Position numbers and translations under genes: made by a program. 64,000 nucleotides of DNA from Sphingosinicella sp942492965 (GTDB taxonomy: Bacteria; Pseudomonadota; Alphaproteobacteria; Sphingomonadales; Sphingomonadaceae), in the NCBI GenBank assembly GCA_942492965.1, contig OW818656.1:4278001-4342000 (forward strand). The letters run 5' to 3'. Under the pieces are notes generated by a model that saw nothing but the letters and a program-made list of their open reading frames with translations, was not told the origin of the DNA and searched no databases. Position 1 is the first letter of the stretch, and the number at the start of each line of letters is the position of its first letter. Of this stretch, positions 50,653-58,541 are shown one piece after another.

Positions 50653-52059
50653 TCACCCGTCTAATCCGGGAACCTCCACCGCGCCAACCCCTTCCGCTTC
50701 GAAACTGGCGATGGGGTACGCGCAATAGTCCGCTGCGTAATACGCACTTGGGCGATGATTTCCAGAGGCTCCGAGTCCGCCGAACGGCATATTCGCCGCC
50801 GCGCCTGTCGTCGGCCGATTGCGATTGACGACGCCCGCGCGGCTTTCCTCGATGAAACGCGTCCACAGCCCTGCGTCTTCGCTGATGAGCCCGGCGGAAA
50901 GCCCGAACACCGTATTGTTCGCAGCGCGCATCGCCGCGTCGAAGTCGGGCGCGCGGATCACCTGCACCACCGGCGCGAAAATCTCGGCGTCCGGTACGTC
51001 GATGCCGGTCACGTCGAAGATCGCGGGCGTCACGAACGCCGCCGAACGCCCCTCAATGCCTGCGAACGGCCGAATCACCTTCGCCCCGCGCGCCACGATT
51101 CCGTCTGCCGCAACCCGCGCACCGCCAGCGGCGGCCTCGGACACGAGCGGCCCCATGAACGCTGCGCCCGCCTCGTCCCACGCGGCGATCCGCAACCGCC
51201 CGGCCATCGCGTCCACCGCCTCCACGATCGCGTCACCCACCTTGCCTTCGGGCACGATCAGCCGCCGCGCGCACGAGCAGCGCTGGCCCGTGGTCACGAA
51301 ACTCGACTGCACGATGATCGATGCGGCCGCTTCGGGCGAATCCCACGCGACAAGCGGATTGTTGCCGCCGAGTTCAAGCGCGAGGCTCACATGCGGACGG
51401 TCGATCAGCGCGCGCCGCAGCGCCGCGCCCGCCCCCGCAGAGCCCGTGAACAACAGCCCGTCGATATCGCCTGCAACGAGCGCCTCGCCCGTCGCCCGCG
51501 CACCCTGCACGATATTGAGCACGCCTTCGGGAAGCCCCGCCTCCGTCCACGCCGCCACCATCGCCGCGCCGATGGCGGGCGTGATCTCGGAGGGCTTGAA
51601 CACCACCGTATTGCCCGCGAGCAGCGCCGGGATGATGTGCCCGTTCGGCAGGTGGCCGGGGAAGTTGTAAGGCCCCAGCACCGCCATCACGCCGTGCCCC
51701 CGGTGCCGCAGCACGGCACGTCCGAACGGCATGTCCGCGGCCCGCTCCCCGGTGCGCTCCCCGAACGCGCGGATCGAAACCTCGACCTTGCCGATCATCG
51801 AGGCGATCTCGGCCTCGGTTTCCCAAAGCAGCTTGCCCGTCTCGCGCGAGATCAGCCGCGCCAGCTCCGCCTTGCGGCTGCCCAGCACCTCGGCATAGCG
51901 CCGCGCGAGCGCGATCCGATCGTCCACCGGGCTCGATCGCCATGCCCCGAGCGCAGCACGGGCGCGGCCGATCGCGGCATTGCAGTCGTCCGCGCTCGCC
52001 GCCGGACCTTCCCACACGGTTTCACCGGTCGCCGGATCGATAGAACGGAATGTCGTCAT
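50653..52059 (-). CDS. astD: Succinylglutamate-semialdehyde dehydrogenase
   Basis: A 468-residue NAD aldehyde dehydrogenase of the arginine succinyltransferase pathway, forming N-succinylglutamate. GPYNFPGHLPNGHIIPALL, the glutamate in ALELGGNNPLV and the catalytic Cys in TTGQRCSCARRL are present. The family-specific end NRPTTGAAANMPFGGLG with SAYYAADYCAYP is diagnostic. It overlaps astA by 4 bp. Confidence 0.95.
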   Translation of the reverse strand: MTTFRSIDPATGETVWEGPAASADDCNAAIGRARAALGAWRSSPVDDRIALARRYAEVLGSRKAELARLISRETGKLLWETEAEIASMIGKVEVSIRAFGERTGERAADMPFGRAVLRHRGHGVMAVLGPYNFPGHLPNGHIIPALLAGNTVVFKPSEITPAIGAAMVAAWTEAGLPEGVLNIVQGARATGEALVAGDIDGLLFTGSAGAGAALRRALIDRPHVSLALELGGNNPLVAWDSPEAAASIIVQSSFVTTGQRCSCARRLIVPEGKVGDAIVEAVDAMAGRLRIAAWDEAGAAFMGPLVSEAAAGGARVAADGIVARGAKVIRPFAGIEGRSAAFVTPAIFDVTGIDVPDAEIFAPVVQVIRAPDFDAAMRAANNTVFGLSAGLISEDAGLWTRFIEESRAGVVNRNRPTTGAAANMPFGGLGASGNHRPSAYYAADYCAYPIASFEAEGVGAVEVPGLDG

Positions 52060-53057
52060 GCAGACACCCTCACCAGATCGCCGCCGTTCAGTTTGAGCGC
52101 GTCGGCAGCTTCCTTGCTGACGGTCACGCCGCTGTCGGCGATGCGCGCGGCCGCACGGATCGAACGAAAGCCATCAATCTGGGTTGTGGAAAGCAACGCT
52201 TGGCGCTCACCGGGCTCGCCGATCTCCAGCCGCAGCGTTTGCGTTGCGCGGATCGTCGCCACCTCGGCCGCTGAACAGGTCATCGTCGGCCCGCCGTCGA
52301 AAATATCGATCAGCCCCGAGCGTTCGAAGCCTTCCTTTTCAAGCAGCGTCAGCGCCGGCTCGCCGTCGCGATGCACACGCCCGATCGCCGCGCGCGCGTC
52401 CGCGTCGATGAGATCCACATAAATCGGGTGGCGCGGCGCAAGATCGAGGATGAACTGACCGTCGGTGGAGGTCACCATGCGGTCCGCCTCCTCGAACGGC
52501 AGGCGGAAGAACTTGGAGGCGACGCCCTCCCAGAACGGCGAATGGCCGCTCTCGTCGAACCACCCGCGCAGCTCCGCCATGATGGTGTGCGAAAAGCGCG
52601 TCGGCTCGGCGCCGATCAGCATGTAGCGAGAGCGCGCGAGCAGGCTGCCCGCGCCGCCGCTGCGCCGCTCGGGCCGCAGGAACAGCGATCCCACCTCGGT
52701 CCACCCGCCGCACTCGTTCACCAGCACCAGCGCCTGGTGATCGAACCGCGTCCCGATGGCCGACGAATATTGCGCGAGCGTCATCACGCGGAACGAGAAG
52801 TGCGGGCGTTTCAGCCCCACAGCGGCACGAACCCCGGCAAGCCCCTCGACCCGCCCGGTCTCCGTGTCCTCAAGCATGATCGTGTACCACGCCTCGGCAG
52901 GCGCGATGGCGCCCGTGAAGCTCGCCTCGGCGAGGTCGAGGCGCGCCGCGAGCGTCGCCTCGTCCTCGGGCAGGCTGGTGAACCCGCGGCCCGAAAGCAC
53001 CGCGAGTTCCATCATCACATCAAGATCGGCCGGCCGCGCCGGCCGGATCACCAGCAT
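52056..53057 (-). CDS. astA: Arginine N-succinyltransferase
   Basis: A 333-residue acyltransferase transferring succinyl from succinyl-CoA to arginine or ornithine. The start LVIRPARPADLDVMMELA, the core SSAIGTRFDHQALVLVNECGGWTEVGSLFL and the FDGGPTMTC motif near residue 250 match AstA. The length is about normal. The ATG overlaps the astC stop by 1 bp and the stop overlaps astD by 4 bp, so translation is coupled. Confidence 0.94.
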   Translation of the reverse strand: MLVIRPARPADLDVMMELAVLSGRGFTSLPEDEATLAARLDLAEASFTGAIAPAEAWYTIMLEDTETGRVEGLAGVRAAVGLKRPHFSFRVMTLAQYSSAIGTRFDHQALVLVNECGGWTEVGSLFLRPERRSGGAGSLLARSRYMLIGAEPTRFSHTIMAELRGWFDESGHSPFWEGVASKFFRLPFEEADRMVTSTDGQFILDLAPRHPIYVDLIDADARAAIGRVHRDGEPALTLLEKEGFERSGLIDIFDGGPTMTCSAAEVATIRATQTLRLEIGEPGERQALLSTTQIDGFRSIRAAARIADSGVTVSKEAADALKLNGGDLVRVSA

Positions 53058-54253
53058 CAGGCCGCCTTGGCGAGGCGCGTCCGCGCGTCGGCGAACGCCG
53101 CGTCGAGCCGCTTAACGACCTCCACCGCTTCAGCGCTGGAAAGCAGCAGCGAAGGCAGCAGGCGCACGCAGTTCTCACCGCCGCCCGCAACGAGAATGCC
53201 GTGATCGCGCGCCAGCGCCATGAACTCGCGGTTGTTGGGCACGAGCTTCAGGCCGATCAGCATCCCCTTGCCGCGCACTTCAACGATCAGATCGCTGTGC
53301 TTGTCCTTCAGCGCGTTCAGTTGCTCCACGAGTTCCGCCGCAACCGCGCGGGCGTGCGCCAGCGTCTCTTCTTTCGCGATCTCGTCGAATGCCGCGATGC
53401 CCACCGCCATCGCCAGCGGATTGCCGCCGAAGGTCGATCCATGCGTGCCGACGACCATGCCCTTCGCCGCTTCCTTGGTCGCAAGGAACGCACCGATCGG
53501 GAACCCGCCGCCGAGCGCCTTGGCGATCGCCATGATGTCCGGCTCCACGCCTTCGAACCACTGGTGCGCGAACAGCTTGCCCGTGCGCCCCATGCCGCTC
53601 TGCACCTCGTCATAGATCAGGAGCACGCCGTGCTGCGTACAAAGGTCGCGCACGCGCTTCAGCCATTCGCTCGTCAGCGCCCGCGCGCCGCCTTCGCCCT
53701 GTACCGGCTCCACGATCACCGCCGCCGTGGTTGGGCGCGCGATGGCTTCGGCGATGCCCGCCTCGTCGTCGAGCGTCAGTTGCACATAGCCCGGAAGACG
53801 CGGCCCGAAGCCGTCGAGGTACGAAGCATTGCCCGATGCGTTCACCGCCGCGTAGGTGCGGCCGTGGAACGAGCCCGCGAAGCCGATCACGTCGATCCGC
53901 TCCGGCGCGCCGTTCACATGGTGATAGCGCCGCGCCGTCTTCAGCGCGCCCTCGATCGCCTCGGAGCCCGAATTGCCGAAGAACACGACGTCCGCGAAGG
54001 TCGAATCGATCAGGCGCTGCGCCAGCGCCTCCTGCCCCGGAATGCGGAAGATGTTGGAAACGTGCCACAGCTTCTTCGCCTGCGCTTCCAGCGCGGCGAC
54101 CAGCTTCGGATGCGCATGGCCGAGCCCGTCGGTGGCGATGCCCATCACGCAATCGAGCCAGCGATTGCCGTCGACATCATAGAGCCACACACCCTCGCCG
54201 CGGTCCACCACGAGCGGCGCCCGGCTGTAAACCCCAAGCAAATTGTCGGACAT
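53057..54253 (-). CDS. astC: Succinylornithine/acetylornithine transaminase family protein
   Basis: A 398-residue class III PLP aminotransferase. FGNSGSEAIEGALKTARRYH, the cofactor Asp in LIYDEVQSGMGRTG and the lysine in MAIAKALGGGFPIGAF are visible. AstC and ArgD cannot be separated by motif alone; the position ahead of astA-astD argues for the catabolic succinylornithine role. The ATG at 54253 follows GGAG; five upstream codons are dropped. Confidence 0.9.
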   Translation of the reverse strand: MSDNLLGVYSRAPLVVDRGEGVWLYDVDGNRWLDCVMGIATDGLGHAHPKLVAALEAQAKKLWHVSNIFRIPGQEALAQRLIDSTFADVVFFGNSGSEAIEGALKTARRYHHVNGAPERIDVIGFAGSFHGRTYAAVNASGNASYLDGFGPRLPGYVQLTLDDEAGIAEAIARPTTAAVIVEPVQGEGGARALTSEWLKRVRDLCTQHGVLLIYDEVQSGMGRTGKLFAHQWFEGVEPDIMAIAKALGGGFPIGAFLATKEAAKGMVVGTHGSTFGGNPLAMAVGIAAFDEIAKEETLAHARAVAAELVEQLNALKDKHSDLIVEVRGKGMLIGLKLVPNNREFMALARDHGILVAGGGENCVRLLPSLLLSSAEAVEVVKRLDAAFADARTRLAKAA

Positions 54254-54293
54254 GATCTTCTCCATCAAGAACTGTTTGGCGCTGCTTACCGTG

Positions 54294-55286
54294 TTACGCC
54301 GCGCGCGTCATCGCGAAGATGCCCGTGGCGTTGCCGCTGTCGAAACGCAGATCGAGCGCGCCGCTCTCGGGGTCCGCGTCGCGCGTGATGAACTCGTAGA
54401 ACGAGCCCGGCACGGTGCGGCGCACCCCGCCCGCGAACTTGCGCTCGAAGCTGTCGGCGCGGAATGCCGTCTGCCGCACGCGCCCGCTGCTCGACACTTC
54501 CACCGTGTCCTTCATCGGTCGGCCTTCGGCCTTCAGCCGCGCCGCGAGCGCATCGACATCAACGACGCGGTCGGTCGCATGGTTGAAGGCATTGCCTTCG
54601 GTCGCGATCCACGCGGCCTCCCCGGAGCGCGCGAGCAGCGCTTCATAGTCGCCGAGCGTCACGGGATCGTGGTGGCAATCGAAACAGGCGACGATCGCGG
54701 GCAGTGCGACCAACGCATCGGCAAACGGCACGCTGCCGTCCGCCGCGAAGGCCGCAAGCACGTCCTGCGCGTCAGCGTTCAGCGGGTCGCGCGTCGTGCC
54801 GAACACGCGCTCCGCGACACGCACGAAGCCCTCGTCGAAACGCTCCACATGAAGCTCGCTCACGAAAAACTGCGGGATCGTCTCGGCCGCATCCAGATGA
54901 CAGTAAGCGCGGCCCGTCATGCGCAGCGCAGGAAGCGGATACGTGTCGGCGACCCGGTAGCCGAGCGGTTCCAGAATCCGCTGGAACGCATCCTGCCCGG
55001 CGGGAAGCGCACCGGTCGGGCCTTCCCGGAAGCGCACGGTGCGCAGCGCGCCGTGGTCGAAGGTGATGCGCTCGCCGCGCGCCACCGTGTCCGCCACATA
55101 GGCCGCGCCGCTCGGCACGCGCTTCAAAAGGTCGTCGAACAGCAGCACGTTCATCGCCATCGCGAACGCCGCGCGCGATACTGTCTCGCCGGTTTCGGCG
55201 CGCAGTGCCGGATCGATCGCAAGCGCGCCCAGCGCCCGCGCCCCCGTCACCAGCCGCTCGATCGTACCTACATTCGCATTCGACAT
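54294..55286 (-). CDS. DUF1338 family protein (2-oxoadipate dioxygenase/decarboxylase-like)
   Basis: A 330-residue protein of the DUF1338 family, whose characterised member HglS converts 2-oxoadipate to 2-hydroxyglutarate with Fe(II) and O2 in lysine breakdown. Conserved-looking metal-site blocks include FDHGALRTV, SELHVERFDEGF and EGNAFNHATDRV. Being first in the AST operon, 40 bp before astC, suggests a role in amino acid catabolism; the substrate here is unproven. The opposing LysR gene is the likely regulator. Confidence 0.85.
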   Translation of the reverse strand: MSNANVGTIERLVTGARALGALAIDPALRAETGETVSRAAFAMAMNVLLFDDLLKRVPSGAAYVADTVARGERITFDHGALRTVRFREGPTGALPAGQDAFQRILEPLGYRVADTYPLPALRMTGRAYCHLDAAETIPQFFVSELHVERFDEGFVRVAERVFGTTRDPLNADAQDVLAAFAADGSVPFADALVALPAIVACFDCHHDPVTLGDYEALLARSGEAAWIATEGNAFNHATDRVVDVDALAARLKAEGRPMKDTVEVSSSGRVRQTAFRADSFERKFAGGVRRTVPGSFYEFITRDADPESGALDLRFDSGNATGIFAMTRAA

Positions 55287-55314
55287 GATAAAACTCCGTG
55301 CGTTCCGGCGCTAA

Positions 55315-55340
55315 TTGTCAGGAAACACGAACTATGACAA
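55315..55340. promoter_or_regulatory. Candidate LysR-type binding site
   Basis: Inverted repeat TTGTCA (55315-55320), 14 nt, TGACAA (55335-55340), in the 88-bp gap between the DUF1338-AST operon and the divergent LysR gene. The position and dyad suit a LysR operator serving both directions. Confidence 0.42.
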
Positions 55341-55374
55341 ACAAGGAGCCTTCATCTGTTCATGCGAGTTTGGA

Positions 55375-56259
55375 ATGAGTGAACGTCGCCACCTGCCGCC
55401 GATCGGCGCGCTCACCAGCTTCGCCGCCGCCGCGCGGCACGGCAGCTTCTCGCGCGCGGGAGAAGACGTAGGGCTGACGCAAAGCGCCGTCAGCCGCCAG
55501 ATCGCGCTTCTGGAGGACTGGCTGCAAACCCCGCTGTTCGATCGCACCGGCCGCCGCGTGGCGCTGAATGCCGATGGCCGCGCCTATGCCGACGAAATAA
55601 CCCCCGCGCTCGATCGCATCCGCCGCGCCACCGTCCGCCTCGCAACGCGGCGTCCCGAAAACGCGCTCAGCATCGCCACCCTGCCCAGCTTCGGAATGCG
55701 CTGGCTCGCGCCCCGTTTGCCCCGCTTCACTGCCGAGCATCCGGACCTCGTTGTCAATTTCGCCGCGCGGTCGGACACGTTCGATTTCGCCGAGGAGGAT
55801 TTCGACGCCGCGATCCACTTCGGCCTGCCCGATTGGCCCGGCGCCGCGCACGACTTCCTGTTCCGCGAAACCTCCATCCCCGTCTGCGCGCCCGCCTGGC
55901 TCGCCGCAAACCCGCTCGCCGCGCCCGCCGACCTCATCGGCAAGCCGCTGCTCTTCCAGACCTCGCGCAAGGACGCATGGACACGCTGGTTCCGCCTCGC
56001 CGGCGTAGCAGCGCCCACCGTGCCCGGCCCGACCTTCGAGCACTTCCTGATGCTCGCGCAGGCGGCAGCGGCAGGCGCGGGCATCGCGCTCATCCCGAGC
56101 TTTCTCATAGAGCCGGAGCTTGCCGCAGGCACGCTCATCTCACCCTTCGACCTGCCGCTCGCCACTGAAGACGCCTATTATCTTGTCTCCCCCGAAAGCG
56201 GCGGCAGCGACGCCCTCACCCGCTTCCGCGACTGGGTGGTGCGCGAAGCCGCGTCATAG
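55375..56259 (+). CDS. LysR family transcriptional regulator (GcvA-like)
   Basis: A 294-residue regulator. The start LPPIGALTSFAAAARHGSFS and helix-turn-helix RAGEDVGLTQSAVSRQIALLE are of the GcvA subgroup, and a full periplasmic-binding-like effector domain follows. The ATG at 55375 is the family start; the frame opens at 55315 within the operator region. It is divergent from the DUF1338-astCAD genes and probably regulates them. Confidence 0.9.
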   Translation: MSERRHLPPIGALTSFAAAARHGSFSRAGEDVGLTQSAVSRQIALLEDWLQTPLFDRTGRRVALNADGRAYADEITPALDRIRRATVRLATRRPENALSIATLPSFGMRWLAPRLPRFTAEHPDLVVNFAARSDTFDFAEEDFDAAIHFGLPDWPGAAHDFLFRETSIPVCAPAWLAANPLAAPADLIGKPLLFQTSRKDAWTRWFRLAGVAAPTVPGPTFEHFLMLAQAAAAGAGIALIPSFLIEPELAAGTLISPFDLPLATEDAYYLVSPESGGSDALTRFRDWVVREAAS

Positions 56260-56302
56260 TAGCCGCTTGGCGCGCCCCTCGCGCTGCATTAATCCCCGGC
56301 AC

Positions 56303-57325
56303 ATGACCTCCGCTGCCCGCCCCCGCGCCATCGCGCTCTGGCTTTACGTCGTCGCCGCGCTCGTCTTCGCGATGGTCGTCGTCGGCGGCATCACGCGGCT
56401 CACCGAATCCGGCCTGTCGATGGTGCGCTGGGAGCCCATCTCGGGCGTCGTCCCGCCCCTCAATGACGCGGAGTGGCACGCCGAGTTCGAAGCCTACAAG
56501 GCCTATCCCGAATACCAGAAGGTCAATCGGGGCATGGCGCTTTCCGAGTTCAAGGCGATCTTCTTCTGGGAGTATCTGCACCGCGTGCTCGGCCGCTTCA
56601 TCGGCCTCGCCTTCGCGCTGCCGCTCGCATGGTTCTGGGTCCGCCGCGCAATTCCCGAAGGCTACAAGCCGCGCCTGCTCGCGCTCCTGTCGCTCGGCGC
56701 CTTGCAGGGTGCGATCGGCTGGTGGATGGTCGCCTCCGGCCTCATAGACCGGCCGGACGTCGCGCACGACCGCCTCGCCGTCCATCTCGGCACCGCGCTT
56801 TTCATCCTCGGCGGGCTCGTCTGGACCGCGCGCGATCTCACCGCCCACGCACGCGGCGAGCGCCGGGCGCGGCTCACCGGCTTCGCGATGCTCACGCTCC
56901 TCGCGCTCGCAGTCCAGATCGTCCTCGGTGCGTTCGTCGCCGGGCTGAATGCAGGCCACGCGTTCGCCGAATGGCCGCTGATGGGCGGGCGTTTCTTCCC
57001 CGAAGGCGTGCAGTGGATGGAGCCGCTCTGGCGCAACGTCGTCGACAACCCCGTCGTCGTGCAGTGGGTCCACCGCTGGTGGGCGTGGGTCGCCGCCGCG
57101 CTGCTCGTCATGCTTTCCGTGCGTACGTCGCGCGAAAGCGGCGGCGGCGCACCGCGTTTCGTCCTGCTGCTGCTCACCGCGCAGATCATCCTCGGCATCG
57201 CCACATTGCTCACCGGCGTCGCGCTCCACGTCGCGGTCGCGCATCAGGCGGTGGCCGCGCTCCTGGTCTGGGCGGCGGTCGCCTGCGCGCATGGGCTCGG
57301 CAGGCCGGGGCGGCGAATGCGCTGA
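56303..57325 (+). CDS. ctaA: Heme A synthase (COX15/CtaA)
   Basis: A 340-residue inner-membrane protein with eight hydrophobic segments. VVGGITRLTESGLSMVRWEP, the heme-ligand histidines in FFWEYLHRVLGR, LAVHLGTALF, VVQWVHRWWAW and VAVAHQAVAALLVW, and the proteobacterial type-2 length are clear. It oxidises heme O to heme A for cytochrome c oxidase. No strong ribosome site precedes the ATG. It is upstream of rplM, which has its own promoter. Confidence 0.94.
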   Translation: MTSAARPRAIALWLYVVAALVFAMVVVGGITRLTESGLSMVRWEPISGVVPPLNDAEWHAEFEAYKAYPEYQKVNRGMALSEFKAIFFWEYLHRVLGRFIGLAFALPLAWFWVRRAIPEGYKPRLLALLSLGALQGAIGWWMVASGLIDRPDVAHDRLAVHLGTALFILGGLVWTARDLTAHARGERRARLTGFAMLTLLALAVQIVLGAFVAGLNAGHAFAEWPLMGGRFFPEGVQWMEPLWRNVVDNPVVVQWVHRWWAWVAAALLVMLSVRTSRESGGGAPRFVLLLLTAQIILGIATLLTGVALHVAVAHQAVAALLVWAAVACAHGLGRPGRRMR

Positions 57326-57383
57326 TTCCGCACGCAAATTTCCTTGAACACCATAATACCCCACGCCTAAGCGCCTATTTCGC

Positions 57384-57412
57384 TTGACGCTTTTGCGGCG
57401 CTCCATCATATG
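57384..57412 (+). promoter_or_regulatory. Promoter of rplM-rpsI
   Basis: TTGACG (57384-57389), exactly 17 nt, CATATG (57407-57412). The -35 fits the alphaproteobacterial TTGACS form. The predicted leader is about 50 nt. Confidence 0.65.
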
Positions 57413-57425
57413 CCGCGCCGTTCAC

Positions 57426-57457
57426 GCGGGCGGCTTCATGCGGCCCGCCTTTGTTTT
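57426..57457 (+). promoter_or_regulatory. Terminator-like hairpin in the rplM leader
   Basis: GCGGGC (57426-57431) pairs with GCCCGC (57443-57448) and is followed by CTTTGTTTT (57449-57457), 12 bp before the rplM ATG. It could attenuate transcription or serve as a ribosomal-protein feedback site. Confidence 0.42.
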
Positions 57458-57468
57458 GGGATCGAACC

Positions 57469-57942
57469 ATGCACACCAAGTCCACGGTCTCGGCGAAGCC
57501 CGCCGAAGTCGAAAAGAAGTGGCTGCTGATCGATGCCGACGGCCTCGTCGTGGGCCGTCTCGCTTCGATCATCGCCAATCGCCTGCGCGGCAAGCACAAG
57601 GCGATCTACACGCCGCACGTCGATTGCGGCGACAATGTCATCGTCATCAACGCGGGCAAGGTCCGTTTCACGGGCAACAAGCTCAAGGACAAGACCTACT
57701 ACCGCCACACCGGCTATCCGGGCGGCATCAAGGCCGTCACCGCCGGCAAGATTCTCGAAGGCCGCTTCCCGGAGCGCGTGCTCGAGAAGGCCATCGAGCG
57801 CATGGTTCCGCGCGGGCCGCTCGGCCGCGCGCAGATGCGCAACCTTCGCATCTATGCGGGCGCAGAGCATCCGCATGTCGCACAGAATCCGCAGGTCGTC
57901 GACGTCGGGTCGATGAACCGCAAGAACAAGGTGGGTGCCTAA
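57469..57942 (+). CDS. rplM: 50S ribosomal protein L13
   Basis: A 157-residue protein. WLLIDADGLVVGRLASIIANRLRGKHKAIYTPHVDCGDNVIVINA opens the L13 fold (positions about 19-63), and TYYRHTGYPGGIK and AIERMVPRGPLGR follow. It is an early-assembly 50S protein. The ATG at 57469 starts MHTKSTVSAKPAEVEKKW; six upstream codons overlapping the leader hairpin are rejected. It is first in rplM-rpsI. Confidence 0.97.
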   Translation: MHTKSTVSAKPAEVEKKWLLIDADGLVVGRLASIIANRLRGKHKAIYTPHVDCGDNVIVINAGKVRFTGNKLKDKTYYRHTGYPGGIKAVTAGKILEGRFPERVLEKAIERMVPRGPLGRAQMRNLRIYAGAEHPHVAQNPQVVDVGSMNRKNKVGA

Positions 57943-57945
57943 GTC

Positions 57946-58458
57946 ATGGCTGAAGAGAAAATGGGTCTTGAGGATCTGAAGGATCTCACCGTCGAGACCG
58001 TGGCCGCTACGGGCACGGGTACGCCTGTCGTCGTTTCTTCCGCGCCGCTGCGCGAGAAGGAAATCGACGCACAGGGCCGCGCCTACGCGACCGGCCGCCG
58101 CAAGGATGCCGTCGCCCGCGTCTGGATCAAGCCGGGCACCGGCAAGATCACGGTCAACGGCCGCGATCAGACCGTGTATTTCGCGCGTCCGACGCTGCGC
58201 CTCGTCATCAACCAGCCCTTCGACGTGTCGGAGCGCGGCGGCCAGTTCGATGTCGTCGCCACCGTTTCGGGCGGCGGACTTTCGGGTCAGGCGGGCGCGG
58301 TGAAGCACGGCATCAGCCAGGCGCTCACCAAGTTCGAGCCGGAACTGCGCGGTGTCGTCAAGGCGGCGGGCTTCCTCACCCGCGACAGCCGCACCGTCGA
58401 GCGCAAGAAGTACGGCCGCGCCAAGGCGCGTAAGAGCTTCCAGTTCTCGAAGCGCTAG
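57946..58458 (+). CDS. rpsI: 30S ribosomal protein S9
   Basis: A 170-residue protein, longer than E. coli S9 (130) through an N-terminal acidic extension of about 45 residues, common in alphaproteobacteria. The core begins ATGRRKDAVARVWIKPGTG, and it ends with the KKYGRAKARKSFQFSKR tail that reaches the P site. It is 3 bp after rplM and followed by a strong terminator. Confidence 0.97.
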   Translation: MAEEKMGLEDLKDLTVETVAATGTGTPVVVSSAPLREKEIDAQGRAYATGRRKDAVARVWIKPGTGKITVNGRDQTVYFARPTLRLVINQPFDVSERGGQFDVVATVSGGGLSGQAGAVKHGISQALTKFEPELRGVVKAAGFLTRDSRTVERKKYGRAKARKSFQFSKR

Positions 58459-58479
58459 TCCGCTTTCAGAAGCACGTTC

Positions 58480-58512
58480 AAAGGGCCGGCCGCAACGCCG
58501 GCCCTTTCCGTT
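58480..58512 (+). terminator. Intrinsic terminator of rplM-rpsI
   Basis: Perfect 11-bp stem AAAGGGCCGGC/GCCGGCCCTTT with a 6-nt loop, followed by CCGTT. The U-tract is partly inside the stem. Confidence 0.75.
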
Positions 58513-58525
58513 TGGGGGGAGTGCC

Positions 58526-58533
58526 GCTAAGCC
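58526..58533 (+). promoter_or_regulatory. Caulobacter-type -10 element before the dsbD-like gene
   Basis: GCTAAGCC matches the GCTANAWC-type alphaproteobacterial -10 in most positions and ends 8 bp before the ATG at 58542. No convincing -35 was found. The spacing fits a leaderless or very short-leader mRNA. Confidence 0.33.
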
Positions 58534-58541
58534 TTGGCACC

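Noticed and set aside
48779..50728. 649-codon plus-strand frame
   Set aside because: Crosses the phospholipase D gene out of frame and the antisense of frmA.
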